64,000 nucleotides of DNA from Eisenibacter elegans DSM 3317 (GCF_000430505.1 NZ_AUMD01000012.1:186001-250000); one strand, 5' to 3'; positions 46,073 through 55,902 are shown, numbered from the stretch's first letter. The notes: generated by a model not told the origin, from the sequence alone. Numbers and translations are program-made.

Positions 46073-46714
46073 ATGAAAGACCGCCTTTCACAAGACAAAG
46101 AAGCCCAATTGGCCGATATGCGAAACTACTATAAGTTTCAGGCCAAAATTTATGACCTTACCCGCTGGGTTTTTCTCTTTGGGCGAAAGAGTATCCTCAA
46201 ACACATTCCGTTTGAGCGCGAAGCCCAACTCCAAATCTTGGATGTTGGCTGTGGTACCGGAATCAACTCTTATAACCTAGCCAAGCGTTTTCCTAAGGCG
46301 CAAATCACCTCGTTGGATGTATCAGAAGATATGATTGAGCGCGCCACCCAAAAGCTGCGCCCTTTTGCCGACAGGGTGCAATGCTTACACCAACCCTACG
46401 AAAGCGGAACGCAGTACAACAATCACTTTGATATCATCCTCTTTTCGTATTCGCTGACGATGATTAACCCACAGTGGAGCGAACTGATAGACCAAGCCCG
46501 CCTCGACCTCAAGCCCGGTGGAGTGATAGTGGTTTCTGATTTTCACGATACGCCCGTAGGCTTGTACAAGCGCTTTATGCGTGCCAACCACGTCCGCCTC
46601 GATGGTCATCTGGTACCATATCTCCAACAACGCTTTGAGCCGGTATACACCAAAATCAAAAAAGGATATTTGGGTGTGTGGCAGTATATGATGTTTATAG
46701 GCAGAAAAGCATAA
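46073..46714 (+). CDS. btaB: BtaB-like SAM-dependent methyltransferase
   Basis: 213 residues. DVGCGTG at 57-63 (motif I), LDVSEDMIERA, DIILFSYSLTMINP and LKPGGVIVVSDFHDTP are class I methyltransferase motifs. The N-terminal YYKFQAKIYDLTRWVFLFGR is the pattern seen in BtaB relatives. BtaB adds three methyl groups to the amine of diacylglycerylhomoserine, giving the betaine lipid DGTS. A strong terminator follows, so btaA-btaB form a two-gene unit. Confidence 0.75.
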   Translation: MKDRLSQDKEAQLADMRNYYKFQAKIYDLTRWVFLFGRKSILKHIPFEREAQLQILDVGCGTGINSYNLAKRFPKAQITSLDVSEDMIERATQKLRPFADRVQCLHQPYESGTQYNNHFDIILFSYSLTMINPQWSELIDQARLDLKPGGVIVVSDFHDTPVGLYKRFMRANHVRLDGHLVPYLQQRFEPVYTKIKKGYLGVWQYMMFIGRKA

Positions 46715-46730
46715 AAAATCTGCAAAAGAC

Positions 46731-46767
46731 AAAACCCTGACAGCAGTCAAACGCAGTCAGGGTTTTT
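46731..46767 (+). terminator. Terminator of the btaA-btaB unit
   Basis: AAAACCCTGAC and GTCAGGGTTTT pair across a 14-base loop, followed by TC after a T-run, 17 bases after the btaB stop. Confidence 0.88.
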
Positions 46768-46856
46768 CTTGAAAGATACCCAATCAACAGTGGTTAGGGA
46801 AAAAGGCATGTACTGAGTTCCCTTTCTTGTAAATTTTGATATAATCTTTGTGGAGC

Positions 46857-47333
46857 TTATTCATCATCGGGATCGCCTTGTTTGGAATGATGCCGCATAC
46901 GCTCCATCAGCATTTTTCGGAAACTATGTTCGGCCTCATAGAGTACTGCGACTTGTTCCCAGCTGATGACATTGGCAAAACGATACATATAATCTTTTTC
47001 TAGTGCTAGCTCTTGTTGTTTGAGCTGGAGTATTTGCTCTAAGTCAGCCTGTATGTTGGTGCTGTTTGAACGGTTTTTGCGCAGCCTTCGCGATTGTTCT
47101 TGGAGTTGTTGCCGCTCTTGCTCATATACATTATACAAAGCCCAAAAGTTGCCGGCTTGCTCAGGGCTGAGGTTCATCCTTTGTGTGAGATAAGCTGTCC
47201 GCATAGCCTTGATGTGTTCGTATCGTTCTTGTGCGGTGGCATTGGTCAGTTGGTCATCTGTTTGAGCGCTTAGCAGGGCGGGCGATAAAAGTCCGCAAAT
47301 GGCTAAAAGAAAGAAGTAAATCGGTTTTTTCAT
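46857..47333 (-). CDS. Exported helical protein, Spy/CpxP-like
   Basis: 158 residues with a signal peptide (MKKPIYFFLLAICGLLSPALLSAQ). The mature part is almost all helix: QERYEHIKAMRTAYLTQRMNLSPEQAGNFWALYNVYEQERQQLQEQSRRL. The LSPEQAxxFWxLYN pattern is like the LTxxQ segments of Spy/CpxP/ZraP proteins that sense misfolded protein or metals in the periplasm. It is the third gene of a sigma/anti-sigma operon, 7 bases behind the second, which agrees with a sensing or stress role. Confidence 0.7.
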   Translation of the reverse strand: MKKPIYFFLLAICGLLSPALLSAQTDDQLTNATAQERYEHIKAMRTAYLTQRMNLSPEQAGNFWALYNVYEQERQQLQEQSRRLRKNRSNSTNIQADLEQILQLKQQELALEKDYMYRFANVISWEQVAVLYEAEHSFRKMLMERMRHHSKQGDPDDE

Positions 47334-47340
47334 GGTTGTT

Positions 47341-48075
47341 TTAGTTTAAGTTGGCCAGCGTAGGGAATGTTTCTAGTAGTTCTAAAAATTCCCACTCATC
47401 CATAGATGCCAGTAGTCGTTCTTCCCACCAATCGGTCTCCTCTACAACCATAATGACCTCAAAAGGCACATCCGCTTCAGTCAATGCCCAAGCGCTGAGT
47501 AGGGCATCATCATCTAGGGCTGTATCGAGTAGCGGCGTATCATTCCAGAAATTATTTACCCAGAACTCTTCTTCCCATACAGCTTTTTCGGATTCTTCGG
47601 CAGGGTTATCAGCAATATATGGCATAACAGAAGGAGGTATGGAAGTGGCTATATTTGTTCTTGACGTTGTGGTGGTAGGGTTGTTGGCTTCGGTTGGCGT
47701 GGGCGCATCCTTATGTTTGACAGCGCTCGCAGGTTTGGTGTTTGTGAGCGCAGTGTGTAGAGATACGCTGGTGTTTGTGAGCGTTTGCCAACCCTGATAC
47801 CCCATCAATACAACCAGCAGGCATAAGCCAACGGCCAAGGCCATCCGCCATTGGGGTGTTTGAGCAACAGGTTTGGGCGATAGACGTTGTTGTAGCTTTT
47901 GGGGTAGGCTGTACTCAAAATAACCCACAGGTGTAACAAAAGGGGTGTCTTTTGGCAATGATGTAGGTTTGAGGCGTTTTTGTATGCGCAGTGGGAAGGT
48001 CTCGAAGTAACCTTTTGGGGCTTGCCAAGGGCTTTGGCGCGACCAGTTGGGGGGGGAATCTTGGGCGTTGCTCAT
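47341..48075 (-). CDS. Probable transmembrane anti-sigma factor
   Basis: 244 residues. The N-terminal cytoplasmic part contains two copies of a short motif: APKGYFETFPLRIQKRL and TPVGYFEYSLPQKLQQRL. One membrane helix follows (WRMALAVGLCLLVVLMGY, about 93-111). The outer part is Thr/Ala/Pro-rich and then strongly acidic and Trp-rich (AVWEEEFWVNNFWNDTPL). The gene overlaps the sigma-factor gene by four bases (ATGA). Position and single-helix layout argue for an anti-sigma role; no zinc-binding motif is present. Confidence 0.65.
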   Translation of the reverse strand: MSNAQDSPPNWSRQSPWQAPKGYFETFPLRIQKRLKPTSLPKDTPFVTPVGYFEYSLPQKLQQRLSPKPVAQTPQWRMALAVGLCLLVVLMGYQGWQTLTNTSVSLHTALTNTKPASAVKHKDAPTPTEANNPTTTTSRTNIATSIPPSVMPYIADNPAEESEKAVWEEEFWVNNFWNDTPLLDTALDDDALLSAWALTEADVPFEVIMVVEETDWWEERLLASMDEWEFLELLETFPTLANLN

Positions 48076-48638
48076 AGTGTTTGGGCTAAATGCTTTTCAA
48101 TTTTTTTTACGGCCAAATGATAAGAGGCTTTCAACGCCCCCACGCTAGTGCCCAGTATCTCGGACATTTGTTCGTAGGGTAATTCTTCAAAATAGCGCAT
48201 ATTGAATACCAACCGCTGTTTGTCAGGCAAGGTCAATAGCGCACGCTGTAACGCTAGTTGAACTTTATCGCCTTCGATATAGACACCTGATTCGAGCGCT
48301 TCCGTGAGTTGCTCTTGGAGCGGATGCCAAAAACGAAGCCGCTTTTTTCGCAAAAAACTCAGACACTCATTGGTGGCAATGCGGTAGAGCCAGGTCTGAA
48401 GTTGGGCTTCGCCCCTAAAATTAGCTAAGTGTTGCCACACCTTGACGAAAACCTCTTGCAAGAGGTCGTCAGTATCGGCATGACTGATGACCATATGCCG
48501 GATATGCCCATAGAGGCGGCGTTGGTACTTTCGCACCAACGCTTCAAAAGCTTGTGTGCGCGTAGTCTCGTTTTGGAACTGTGTTATGAGGGTTGCGTCT
48601 TCGATAGGTTTTTGGGCAAGTATTTGATTATCAGACAC
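48072..48638 (-). CDS. ECF sigma factor, first gene of the Spy-like operon
   Basis: 188 residues. Region 2: FEALVRKYQRRLYGHIRHMVISHADTDDLLQEVFVKVWQHLANFRGEAQLQTWLYRIATNECLSFLRKKR. Region 4: LPDKQRLVFNMRYFEELPYEQMSEILGTSVGALKASYHLAVKKIEKHL. Both are clearly of the RpoE-like group. It leads a three-gene operon with the anti-sigma-like and Spy-like genes, so it probably answers envelope stress. Confidence 0.9.
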   Translation of the reverse strand: MSDNQILAQKPIEDATLITQFQNETTRTQAFEALVRKYQRRLYGHIRHMVISHADTDDLLQEVFVKVWQHLANFRGEAQLQTWLYRIATNECLSFLRKKRLRFWHPLQEQLTEALESGVYIEGDKVQLALQRALLTLPDKQRLVFNMRYFEELPYEQMSEILGTSVGALKASYHLAVKKIEKHLAQTL

Positions 48639-48769
48639 AGGGTTTGGGGTTGTTTGATGTATTGACGCAGCAACGCCCTTAGGGTTTAATTAGACAGTAA
48701 AGATTTTATACCATTGGGCAAAAGTGGCTAAGGGATATGAGGACATACCAATCTCCCGCAAAAAAAACG

Positions 48770-48777
48770 TACCTTTG
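48770..48777 (+). promoter_or_regulatory. -7 box candidate for rimO
   Basis: TACCTTTG, an exact TAnnTTTG match 22 bases before the ATG at 48799. It would place transcription start only about 15 bases before the gene. It also argues against any start further upstream in the same open frame. Confidence 0.5.
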
Positions 48778-48798
48778 TTGTCTGAATTGCGACAAGGT

Positions 48799-50112
48799 AT
48801 GAAGACAAAGACATTACGCCAAACGAAGGTAAACATCGTTACCCTAGGTTGTTCCAAAAACCTAGTAGACTCCGAAAACATCCTGACCCAACTGCGTGGC
48901 AACGGCATCGATGCCCTACACGAGCAGGCCCAAGAGGCCAATGTGGTCATCATCAATACTTGCGGCTTTATTGACAATGCCAAGCAAGAATCTATCGATA
49001 CCATCCTTGAGTATGTACAGGCCAAAGAAGAAGGTTTGGTCGAAAAGATATACGTAACTGGCTGTTTATCAGAGCGTTATAAAGACGGGCTGGCCGTTGA
49101 AATCCCACAGGTGGATGCCTATTTCGGCACACGAGACTTGCCGGCACTGCTCAAAGCGTTCAAGGCTGACTACAAACACGAGTTGGTAGGCGAACGCCTG
49201 CTGACTACCCCGCGCCACTACGCCTACCTCAAAATAGCCGAAGGCTGCGACCGTCCTTGCTCTTTCTGTGCCATCCCACTGATGCGCGGCGGCCACGTAT
49301 CTACCCCGATGGAGCAGCTCCTTACTCAGGCGCAAAATATGGCCAAGAACGGCACAAAAGAGCTGATTCTCATCGCACAAGACCTGACTTACTACGGCCT
49401 CGATCTTTACAAAAAACGCAACTTGGCCGAACTAGTAGACCGGCTGGCTGATGTAGAAGGCATCGAATGGGTGCGCCTACAGTATGCCTATCCGGCGGGC
49501 TTCCCGATGGATGTGCTGGAGGTCATCAAAAACCACCCCAATGTCTGCAAATACCTCGATATGCCCCTACAACACGGCTCTACCGCCGTGCTCCAACGGA
49601 TGCGCCGAGGCATTACCCGCCCAAAAACCGAGGAGCTGATAGACCGCATCCGCCAAAGTATCCCCGAAATTGCACTGCGTACTACGCTCATCGCCGGATA
49701 CCCGGGCGAAACCGAAGCCGAGTTTGAAGAAATGTACCAGTTTGTGGCCTCACAACGCTTCGACCGCCTAGGGGTGTTTACCTATTCGCACGAAGAAAAC
49801 ACCCACGCCCATCAATTTACGGATGATGTGCCCGACGAGACCAAACTCGAACGTGCCGAGGCCATTATGGAGCTTCAACAGGACATCTCCGCCCAGCTCA
49901 ACGAACGCCACCTAGGCCAAACAATGCAAGTGCTCTTTGACCGCAAAGAAGGCGATTTCTTCATCGGGCGTACCCAGTACGACTCCCCCGAGGTAGACAA
50001 TGAGGTGCTCGTATCTGCTCAAGAAAATTATGTGCGCCTTGGAGACTTTGCGCCCGTAACCATCACTCAGACAGAGGCGTTTGACCTCTATGGGGAGTTG
50101 GCTCAAGGGTAG
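48799..50112 (+). CDS. rimO: Ribosomal protein S12 methylthiotransferase
   Basis: 437 residues from the ATG at 48799 (MKTKTLRQTKVNIVTLGCSKN). Cys18, Cys55 and Cys89 hold one 4Fe-4S cluster in the MTTase domain. CDRPCSFC with Cys150, Cys154 and Cys157 holds the radical-SAM cluster, and a TRAM domain closes the protein (GQTMQVLFDRKEGDFFIGRTQYDSPEVDNEV). RimO adds methylthio to an Asp of ribosomal protein S12. An upstream in-frame ATG at 48724 precedes the -7 box and is therefore rejected. ruvB follows after 46 bases. Confidence 0.95.
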   Translation: MKTKTLRQTKVNIVTLGCSKNLVDSENILTQLRGNGIDALHEQAQEANVVIINTCGFIDNAKQESIDTILEYVQAKEEGLVEKIYVTGCLSERYKDGLAVEIPQVDAYFGTRDLPALLKAFKADYKHELVGERLLTTPRHYAYLKIAEGCDRPCSFCAIPLMRGGHVSTPMEQLLTQAQNMAKNGTKELILIAQDLTYYGLDLYKKRNLAELVDRLADVEGIEWVRLQYAYPAGFPMDVLEVIKNHPNVCKYLDMPLQHGSTAVLQRMRRGITRPKTEELIDRIRQSIPEIALRTTLIAGYPGETEAEFEEMYQFVASQRFDRLGVFTYSHEENTHAHQFTDDVPDETKLERAEAIMELQQDISAQLNERHLGQTMQVLFDRKEGDFFIGRTQYDSPEVDNEVLVSAQENYVRLGDFAPVTITQTEAFDLYGELAQG

Positions 50113-50158
50113 TAATCGTTGATGTGCTAAGTCCTCCTTTACCAAACCTTGAAGCCTT

Positions 50159-51208
50159 ATGAATCCAAATCTGCGTGGCGACCACGAACACCTCTCCGAC
50201 ACTGACAAGGCCATTGAGCGGGCTTTGCGGCCCTTGAGTTTTGCTGATTTTGCAGGGCAAGACAAGATTGTCGAAAACTTACAGGTTTTTGTAAAGGCCG
50301 CCAAACATCGGGACGAAGCCCTCGACCACGTACTGCTACACGGCCCGCCGGGGCTGGGCAAAACTACCTTGGCCAACATCATTGCCCAAGAGCTGGAGGC
50401 GAATCTCAAAATCACCTCCGGCCCTGTGCTTGATAAACCTAGCGACTTGGCCGGCTTGCTGACCAATCTCCAGGTCAAGGACGTGTTGTTTATTGATGAG
50501 ATTCACCGACTCAATCCCATTGTGGAGGAGTATCTCTACTCAGCAATGGAGGATTATAAGATTGACATTGTGCTCGACTCGGGGCCTAATGCGAGGACTA
50601 TCCAAATCGGGTTGAACCCATTTACGCTAATCGGTGCCACTACCCGTGCCGGCCTCTTGACTTCGCCCCTACGGGCGCGCTTTGGTATCAACTCAAGGCT
50701 GGAATACTATGGAGCAGACTTGTTGGCCCGAATCATCACCCGCTCGGCCTATATTCTCCAAACTCCCATCGAACAAGAGGCGGCTTATGAAATTGCCCGA
50801 CGCAGCCGAGGCACGCCCCGTATTGCCAACAATCTCCTTCGCCGTACGCGAGATTTTGCCCAAGTAAAAGGCAGTGGTACGATTACCCAAGACATTGCCC
50901 AGATAGCCCTCGAAGCGCTGGAAGTGGATAAATATGGCCTAGATGAGATGGACAACCGTATCCTCAACACCATCATCCATAAGTTTAAGGGAGGCCCTGT
51001 GGGCTTATCAACCATTGCCACAGCCTGTGGTGAAGAGGCCGAAACGATTGAAGAGGTGTATGAGCCATTCTTGATTATGGAAGGCTTTATCAAACGTACC
51101 TCACGGGGGCGCGAAGCCACCGAAAAAGCCTACCAACACCTAGGCGTAATTCCGACCTACAAGCAGCGCGGCCTCTTTGACCAAGGGGCAGAGCCAACAG
51201 GCTCATAG
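50159..51208 (+). CDS. ruvB: Holliday junction helicase subunit RuvB
   Basis: 349 residues. [24 protein letters not shown], Walker A GPPGLGKT at 62-69, Walker B with FIDEIH at 111-116, [19 protein letters not shown] and the arginine region [17 protein letters not shown] are all intact. It drives branch migration with RuvA. The final six bases overlap the convergent rsmE gene. Confidence 0.96.
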   Translation: MNPNLRGDHEHLSDTDKAIERALRPLSFADFAGQDKIVENLQVFVKAAKHRDEALDHVLLHGPPGLGKTTLANIIAQELEANLKITSGPVLDKPSDLAGLLTNLQVKDVLFIDEIHRLNPIVEEYLYSAMEDYKIDIVLDSGPNARTIQIGLNPFTLIGATTRAGLLTSPLRARFGINSRLEYYGADLLARIITRSAYILQTPIEQEAAYEIARRSRGTPRIANNLLRRTRDFAQVKGSGTITQDIAQIALEALEVDKYGLDEMDNRILNTIIHKFKGGPVGLSTIATACGEEAETIEEVYEPFLIMEGFIKRTSRGREATEKAYQHLGVIPTYKQRGLFDQGAEPTGS

Positions 51209-51913
51209 TTGCTGCGCTACGTGGCAGAGGTGTACGGCCACTAGGGCGGCGGTTTCGGTACGTAGGCGGCTGTCGCCCAAGCTCACAGGCCGGAAGCCTG
51301 CTGCCAAGGCGGTGGCGATCTCTTCGGGGCTGAAGTCGCCCTCGGGGCCTATCAATATGGTGTATGAGCCGTTAGGCTGCAAGGCTTTCTGCAAAAGCAG
51401 TCGTTCTTCGCCTTCCACCAAATGGGCGATAAATTGTTGTGAATCAGCGGGTTGATTTTTTATCCACTCACTGAGGGGCTGCAAAGGGTGTAAAAGTGGG
51501 ATGGTGGCTTTGAGTGACTGTTTGGCTGCGCTGAGGGCTATTTTTTCGAGCCGCTCCAGCTTCAGTTGTTTGCGCTCCGAGTGGGCACAGAGCAAGAAAG
51601 AAACTTCATCAACACCTAGTTCTACGGCTTTTTCGAGCAGCCATTCTGTGCGGTCTATGTTTTTGGTAGGGGCTAGGGCAAGGTGGATGCGGTAGGGGCG
51701 TGCGCCGTGTTGGGGGTCAGCGTGTTGTATGTCTACTATTGAGGCTTTGGGGTTGGCTTGTTGTAATACCCCTTGCAAGAGCGTTCCCCGCCCGTCGATA
51801 AGGTATAGAGTATCGCCGGCTTGCTTGCGCAAGACCTTCACACAGTGCCTCGATTCTTCTTCGGAAAGCGTATAAGCGCCTAACTGTGCACCGGGGGCAT
51901 AGAATAACTGCAT
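51203..51913 (-). CDS. rsmE: 16S rRNA m3U1498 methyltransferase
   Basis: 236 residues from the ATG at 51913 ([16 protein letters not shown]). N-terminal PUA-like part ends near [15 protein letters not shown]. The SPOUT knot holds [42 protein letters not shown]. The RTETAA and IGPEGG-like stretches are the RsmE signature. It is 13 bases after yggS on the same strand, likely one operon. Confidence 0.92.
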   Translation of the reverse strand: MQLFYAPGAQLGAYTLSEEESRHCVKVLRKQAGDTLYLIDGRGTLLQGVLQQANPKASIVDIQHADPQHGARPYRIHLALAPTKNIDRTEWLLEKAVELGVDEVSFLLCAHSERKQLKLERLEKIALSAAKQSLKATIPLLHPLQPLSEWIKNQPADSQQFIAHLVEGEERLLLQKALQPNGSYTILIGPEGDFSPEEIATALAAGFRPVSLGDSRLRTETAALVAVHLCHVAQQL

Positions 51914-51926
51914 AGGATTAGGGGGA

Positions 51927-52610
51927 CTAGGCGTAATCGCGTTGGCCGAAGATAGCACTACCGATGCGCACCATGGTGCTGCCTTGGGCGATGCCTAGCA
52001 GGTAGTCGCCGCTCATACCCATCGATATTTCGCTTAGGGCGACATTGTCGGGTAGGTCGGTACGGGCGGCCTGTTGGTCAAAAAACTGCTTCAGCCCCTG
52101 AAATTCGGTTGTGATTTGGGCTTCGTTGTCGGTATTGGTAGCCATGCCCATCAGGCCTACAATGCGGATGTGGGTGAGTGTGGCTAGCTCGGGCGAGGTG
52201 AGCAGGGCGCGGGCTTCGTCGAAGTCGAGGCCGAACTTGGTCTCCTCGGCGGCAATGTGCAGTTGGAGGAGGCAGTCGATGATGCGCCCGTTTTTCTGCG
52301 CCTGCTTGTTGATTTCTTCCAAGAGCTTGACGCTGTCTACGGAATGAATGAGGTGTACAAAAGGGGTGATGTATTTTACTTTGTTGCGCTGCAAGTGGCC
52401 GATCATATGCCAGCGGATGTCGGGTGGGAGCTGGGCTTGTTTTTCGGCCATTTCTTGGGCTTTGTTTTCGCCAAAGTGCCGCTGACCGGCCTGATAGGCA
52501 GCCTCGATGGCCACTACAGGGTGGGTTTTGCTGACGGCAATCAGCTCACAGTGGGCAGCGTGTTGGGCAATTTCGGCCTTGAGGGCACTCAAACGTTGGG
52601 CAATAGACAT
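51927..52610 (-). CDS. PLP homeostasis protein (YggS/PROSC family)
   Basis: 227 residues from the ATG at 52610 (MSIAQRLSALKAEIAQHAAHC). Lys28 in LIAVSKTHP binds PLP. GQRHFGENKAQEM, WHMIGHLQRNKVKYI, HSVDSVKLLEEINKQA and ALSEISMGMSGDYLLGIAQGSTMVRIGSAIFG follow the family. It is a single-domain alanine-racemase-fold protein with no known enzyme reaction; it buffers PLP and affects amino-acid pools. Confidence 0.93.
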   Translation of the reverse strand: MSIAQRLSALKAEIAQHAAHCELIAVSKTHPVVAIEAAYQAGQRHFGENKAQEMAEKQAQLPPDIRWHMIGHLQRNKVKYITPFVHLIHSVDSVKLLEEINKQAQKNGRIIDCLLQLHIAAEETKFGLDFDEARALLTSPELATLTHIRIVGLMGMATNTDNEAQITTEFQGLKQFFDQQAARTDLPDNVALSEISMGMSGDYLLGIAQGSTMVRIGSAIFGQRDYA

Positions 52611-52659
52611 CGTGTTGGGGAGGTAGTGGGTTGGTGCGTGCGTTAGCCCACGAGCAGTA

Positions 52660-52698
52660 CCCCACAGCACGAAGTGCAAGGAGTACTCCGCTGTGGGG
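52660..52698. repeat. Imperfect palindrome between pdhB and yggS
   Basis: CCCCACAGC and GCTGTGGGG form the outer arms. An inner hairpin GCAC GAA GTGC is nested inside. There is no T-run, so it looks like a structured spacer and not a simple terminator. Confidence 0.5.
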
Positions 52699-52707
52699 CA
52701 GTAGCAT

Positions 52708-53688
52708 TTATTTGACGTAGCAAACGGCTTTGATGGCCTCGACGGTTTTGGCTACGTTGGGTAGAATGGCCTCGATGAGGGTAGGGGCGTAGGGCAGGGG
52801 CACGTCCTCGCTGGTGATGCGGATAACGGGCGCATCGAGGTAGTCGAAGGCGTGGCGCTGTACGTGGTAGGTGATTTCGCCAGAGATAGAGGCTAGTGGC
52901 CAAGCTTCTTCTACGACTACGAGGCGGTTGGTCTTCTTGACTGAGTTGATGATGGCGGCATAGTCAATGGGGCGGACGCTGCGCAGGTCGATCACCTCGG
53001 CCTGGATACCGTCTTTGGCCAGTACCTCGGCGGCCTCTTGGGCTACTTTGAGGATTTTGCCGAAGGAGACAATGGTTACGTCTGTGCCTGTACGGACAGT
53101 GTTGGCTACGCCGATGGGCAGGAGGTATTCGCCCTCGGGTACTTCGCCTTTGTCGCCATACATTACTTCGGACTCCATAAAAATGACGGGGTCGTTGTCG
53201 CGGATGGCGGCCTTGAGCAGCCCTTTGGCATCGTAGGGGTTAGAGGGGACGACCACCTTCAGGCCGGGGGTATTGGCATACCAGTTTTCGAAGTTTTGAG
53301 AGTGTTGGGCACCCAGCATACCAGCATTGCCGGTAGGGCCACGGAATACGATGGGTACACTGTATTGGCCGCCAGACATAGAGTACATCTTGGCAGCAGA
53401 GTTGATGACTTGGTCGATGGCCACAAGGGAGAAGTTGAAGGTCATAAACTCGATAATGGGGCGCAGGCCGTTCATAGCCGCCCCGACACCGATGCCGGCA
53501 AAGCCTAGCTCGGCAATGGGGGTATCGATGACGCGCTTGGGGCCGAACTCGTCGAGCATCCCTTGGCTTACTTTGTATGCGCCGTTGTATTCGGCTACTT
53601 CTTCGCCCATCAGAAATACGCGCTCGTCGCGGCGCATCTCTTCGCTCATGGCCTCACGGAGGGCTTCTCGAAATTGTATCGTCCTCAT
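52708..53688 (-). CDS. pdhB: Pyruvate dehydrogenase E1 component beta subunit
   Basis: 326 residues. [21 protein letters not shown] at the start, [17 protein letters not shown] (a Glu of this block touches thiamine diphosphate), [30 protein letters not shown], and the C-terminal [31 protein letters not shown] fit the E1-beta family. It pairs with E1-alpha to oxidise pyruvate to acetyl-CoA. No pdhA, aceF or lpd is adjacent. The gap behind it to ispD (53689-53912) holds no gene. Confidence 0.92.
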   Translation of the reverse strand: MRTIQFREALREAMSEEMRRDERVFLMGEEVAEYNGAYKVSQGMLDEFGPKRVIDTPIAELGFAGIGVGAAMNGLRPIIEFMTFNFSLVAIDQVINSAAKMYSMSGGQYSVPIVFRGPTGNAGMLGAQHSQNFENWYANTPGLKVVVPSNPYDAKGLLKAAIRDNDPVIFMESEVMYGDKGEVPEGEYLLPIGVANTVRTGTDVTIVSFGKILKVAQEAAEVLAKDGIQAEVIDLRSVRPIDYAAIINSVKKTNRLVVVEEAWPLASISGEITYHVQRHAFDYLDAPVIRITSEDVPLPYAPTLIEAILPNVAKTVEAIKAVCYVK

Positions 53689-53912
53689 AGGTAGATTTTG
53701 TTGCTTTGGTATTATGGAGGGTAAAAATAGTGATTTCTAGCCGAAATTCACAAGCGCTAAGACAGACTAGGGGCAACTGTGTCAAAAGCTAAGCTAATTT
53801 CGGCTTTTTGGGTGGGGGGAAGCCCACATTATACCCAAGCAAAATGATAGCAAGATTTACTTGATTACCAAGTAACCTTGGTCTCCCCAGTGCTCAAGGT
53901 ACATTGACTAGC

Positions 53913-54599
53913 TCAATGGTTTGGATCAGTTTGAGCAAAAGCTTCGGCAATGAGTAGGTCTTCGGGAGTAGTGATTTTGATATTCTGATAATTGCCCTCA
54001 ATAATGTGGATACGATGGCCTGCGGCTTCCAACACGGAGGCATCGTCGGTGAAAAGGGTGGGGTCAGTGGCTTGATAGTAGGCTTTTCGGATAAGAGAGA
54101 GTCGAAATGTTTGTGGAGTTTGTACCAGCACAAACCGACTGCGGTCGGCGTGGGTGGAGTCACCTCGGGGTTCGAGTTGGCGGATAGAGTCTTTGAGAGC
54201 GACCACTGCTACGGCGTTACCCTCTGCTTGAGCAGTTTGAAAACCATTGAGGATGGTCTGGGGGCTGACAAAGGGGCGCACGCCGTCGTGGATGGCGACT
54301 AGCCCTTCGGCATCAGGAAGGGTGGCCAGACCATTGGCTACTGATTCAAAGCGCGTAGAGCCGCCTTGTGTTAGGTGGTGGGAGATTTCAAAACGGTGTA
54401 CTTGGCATAGCTCCTGCCAGTAGGCGTGATGTGCCTGCGGTAGCACGAGAACGATAGAGGCATCGGGGGCGGTGTGGTGCAAGCGTCGGAGGGTGTGCAT
54501 CAGGATAGGCAACCCGGCTATGGGAATAAACTGCTTGGGCAAGTCGCGTTGCATACGGCTGCCGCTGCCTCCGGCTACCACTACAAAATGTCGCTGCAT
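53913..54599 (-). CDS. ispD: 2-C-methyl-D-erythritol 4-phosphate cytidylyltransferase
   Basis: 228 residues. N-terminal VVAGGSGSRMQRDLPKQF is the nucleotide-binding loop, with Lys22. VLVLPQAHHAYW, GGSTRFESVANGL, HDGVRPFVS and TPQTFRLSLIRKAYYQA follow the family, with TDDASVLEAAGHRIHIIEGNYQNIKITTPEDLLIAEA at the end. It joins CTP to MEP in the non-mevalonate pathway. dxr of the same pathway is 19 kb away. Confidence 0.95.
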   Translation of the reverse strand: MQRHFVVVAGGSGSRMQRDLPKQFIPIAGLPILMHTLRRLHHTAPDASIVLVLPQAHHAYWQELCQVHRFEISHHLTQGGSTRFESVANGLATLPDAEGLVAIHDGVRPFVSPQTILNGFQTAQAEGNAVAVVALKDSIRQLEPRGDSTHADRSRFVLVQTPQTFRLSLIRKAYYQATDPTLFTDDASVLEAAGHRIHIIEGNYQNIKITTPEDLLIAEAFAQTDPNH

Positions 54600-54718
54600 A
54601 GGTTGGGTGGTGAGTTGAGCGCTTAGAGCTTGTTTAAATTTTCAACGACGTAGCAGCCAAAAAGCAGCAGTTTGATGTCGATGAAGATAAGTTTAAAAAG
54701 CTCTTAGGATGATGATAA

Positions 54719-54751
54719 CAAAAAACCCCGATTACCAGAGGTATCAGGGTT
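54719..54751 (-). terminator. Terminator of accA
   Basis: AACCCTGATACC and GGTAATCGGGGTT pair with a bulge around TCT. On the minus strand a T-run follows. It lies 10 bases past the accA stop. Confidence 0.8.
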
Positions 54752-54760
54752 GTAGATAGA

Positions 54761-55714
54761 CTATTCTTCGTAAGCACCCATAGCGCAAAACTTCTCAATC
54801 CGCTGTTGGATGCGTTCTTCAGCGCTCAGCTCATCTAGTTCGGCAAGGGTGTTGAGTATCGTGCTTTTGAGGGTACTGTACACGGCCTCAGGGTCTTTGT
54901 GTGCGCCACCGATAGGTTCGGCAATGATGCCGTCTATCAGGCCAAATTTGTACATATCCTTGGCAGTGAGTTTGAGCGCTTCGGCAGCTTGTTCTTTATA
55001 TTCCCAGCTACGCCAGAGGATAGAAGAGCAAGACTCGGGCGAGATAACAGAGTACCAAGTGTTTTCGAGCATCAGCACACGGTCGCCTATGGCGATACCC
55101 AATGCGCCACCGGAAGCCCCTTCACCGATAATGATACAAATCACGGGTACAGTCAGCATAAACATATCCTGAATGTTGCGGGCGATGGCTTCTGCTTGGC
55201 CACGTTCCTCGGCTTCGATGCCCGGAAACGCTCCTGGGGTATCGATAAGGGTAACGATGGGCTTGTTAAATTTTTCGGCCAAGCGCATCAGGCGCAAGGC
55301 TTTGCGGTAGCCTTCAGGCTGTGCCATACCAAAGTTACGCATTTGGCGCTGCTTGGTATTGCGGCCTTTTTGTTGGCCTATGAACATAATGGTGCGGCCA
55401 TCGACCTTGCCAAAACCGCCCACCATAGCTTTATCATCGGCAATATTGCGGTCGCCGTGTAGCTCTATGAACTCCTCACAAATGGCCTTGAGGTAGTCTA
55501 GGGTATAGGGGCGCTCAGGGTGTCGCGAGAGCTGCACCCGCTGCCAGCGGGTTAGGTGCTGGTAGGTGTCGCGTTTGAGGTTCAAAATGCTTTGTTCGTA
55601 AGCTTTGACAGCCTCATCGACATTGATGTTTTTTTCGACGGCTAGGCGCTTTACTTCGGCCAGCTTTTCTTCCAATTCCGCAATGGGTTTTTCAAAATCA
55701 AGCAGTGCACTCAT
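54761..55714 (-). CDS. accA: Acetyl-CoA carboxylase carboxyltransferase subunit alpha
   Basis: 317 residues. [20 protein letters not shown] at the start, [81 protein letters not shown], and [28 protein letters not shown] are the AccA blocks. It transfers CO2 from carboxybiotin to acetyl-CoA together with AccD, which is not in this window. Followed by a terminator and preceded by a tRNA gene in the same orientation. Confidence 0.96.
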   Translation of the reverse strand: MSALLDFEKPIAELEEKLAEVKRLAVEKNINVDEAVKAYEQSILNLKRDTYQHLTRWQRVQLSRHPERPYTLDYLKAICEEFIELHGDRNIADDKAMVGGFGKVDGRTIMFIGQQKGRNTKQRQMRNFGMAQPEGYRKALRLMRLAEKFNKPIVTLIDTPGAFPGIEAEERGQAEAIARNIQDMFMLTVPVICIIIGEGASGGALGIAIGDRVLMLENTWYSVISPESCSSILWRSWEYKEQAAEALKLTAKDMYKFGLIDGIIAEPIGGAHKDPEAVYSTLKSTILNTLAELDELSAEERIQQRIEKFCAMGAYEE

Positions 55715-55818
55715 AGGGGTCGCGAGCTAGTGGAAAACGATGCCTTTGAGGGGGGCTATCTGAGGGTAATATTACAAAAAAAGGCGTATATCAAACGCCT
55801 TGGAGAATTTTTGAAGAG

Positions 55819-55902
55819 TGCCGAAGACAGGAATCGAACCTGCACGAGCGTAAGCTCACACGCCCCTGAAACGTGCGCGTCTACCAGTTCCGCCACTTCG
55901 GC
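55819..55902 (-). tRNA. tRNA-Leu (anticodon CAG)
   Basis: 84 bases, class II size with a long variable arm. Acceptor stem GCCGAAG/CTTCGGC, D arm starting GTGGCGGAACTGGTAG, anticodon loop TTCAGGG, variable arm GAGCTTACGCTC, and T arm GTGCAGGTTCGATTCCTG are present. CCA is not encoded; the discriminator base is A. Confidence 0.93.

Noticed and set aside
48724-48798. Upstream start for rimO
   Set aside because: It would precede the TACCTTTG promoter box, and RimO relatives begin close to MKTKTL.
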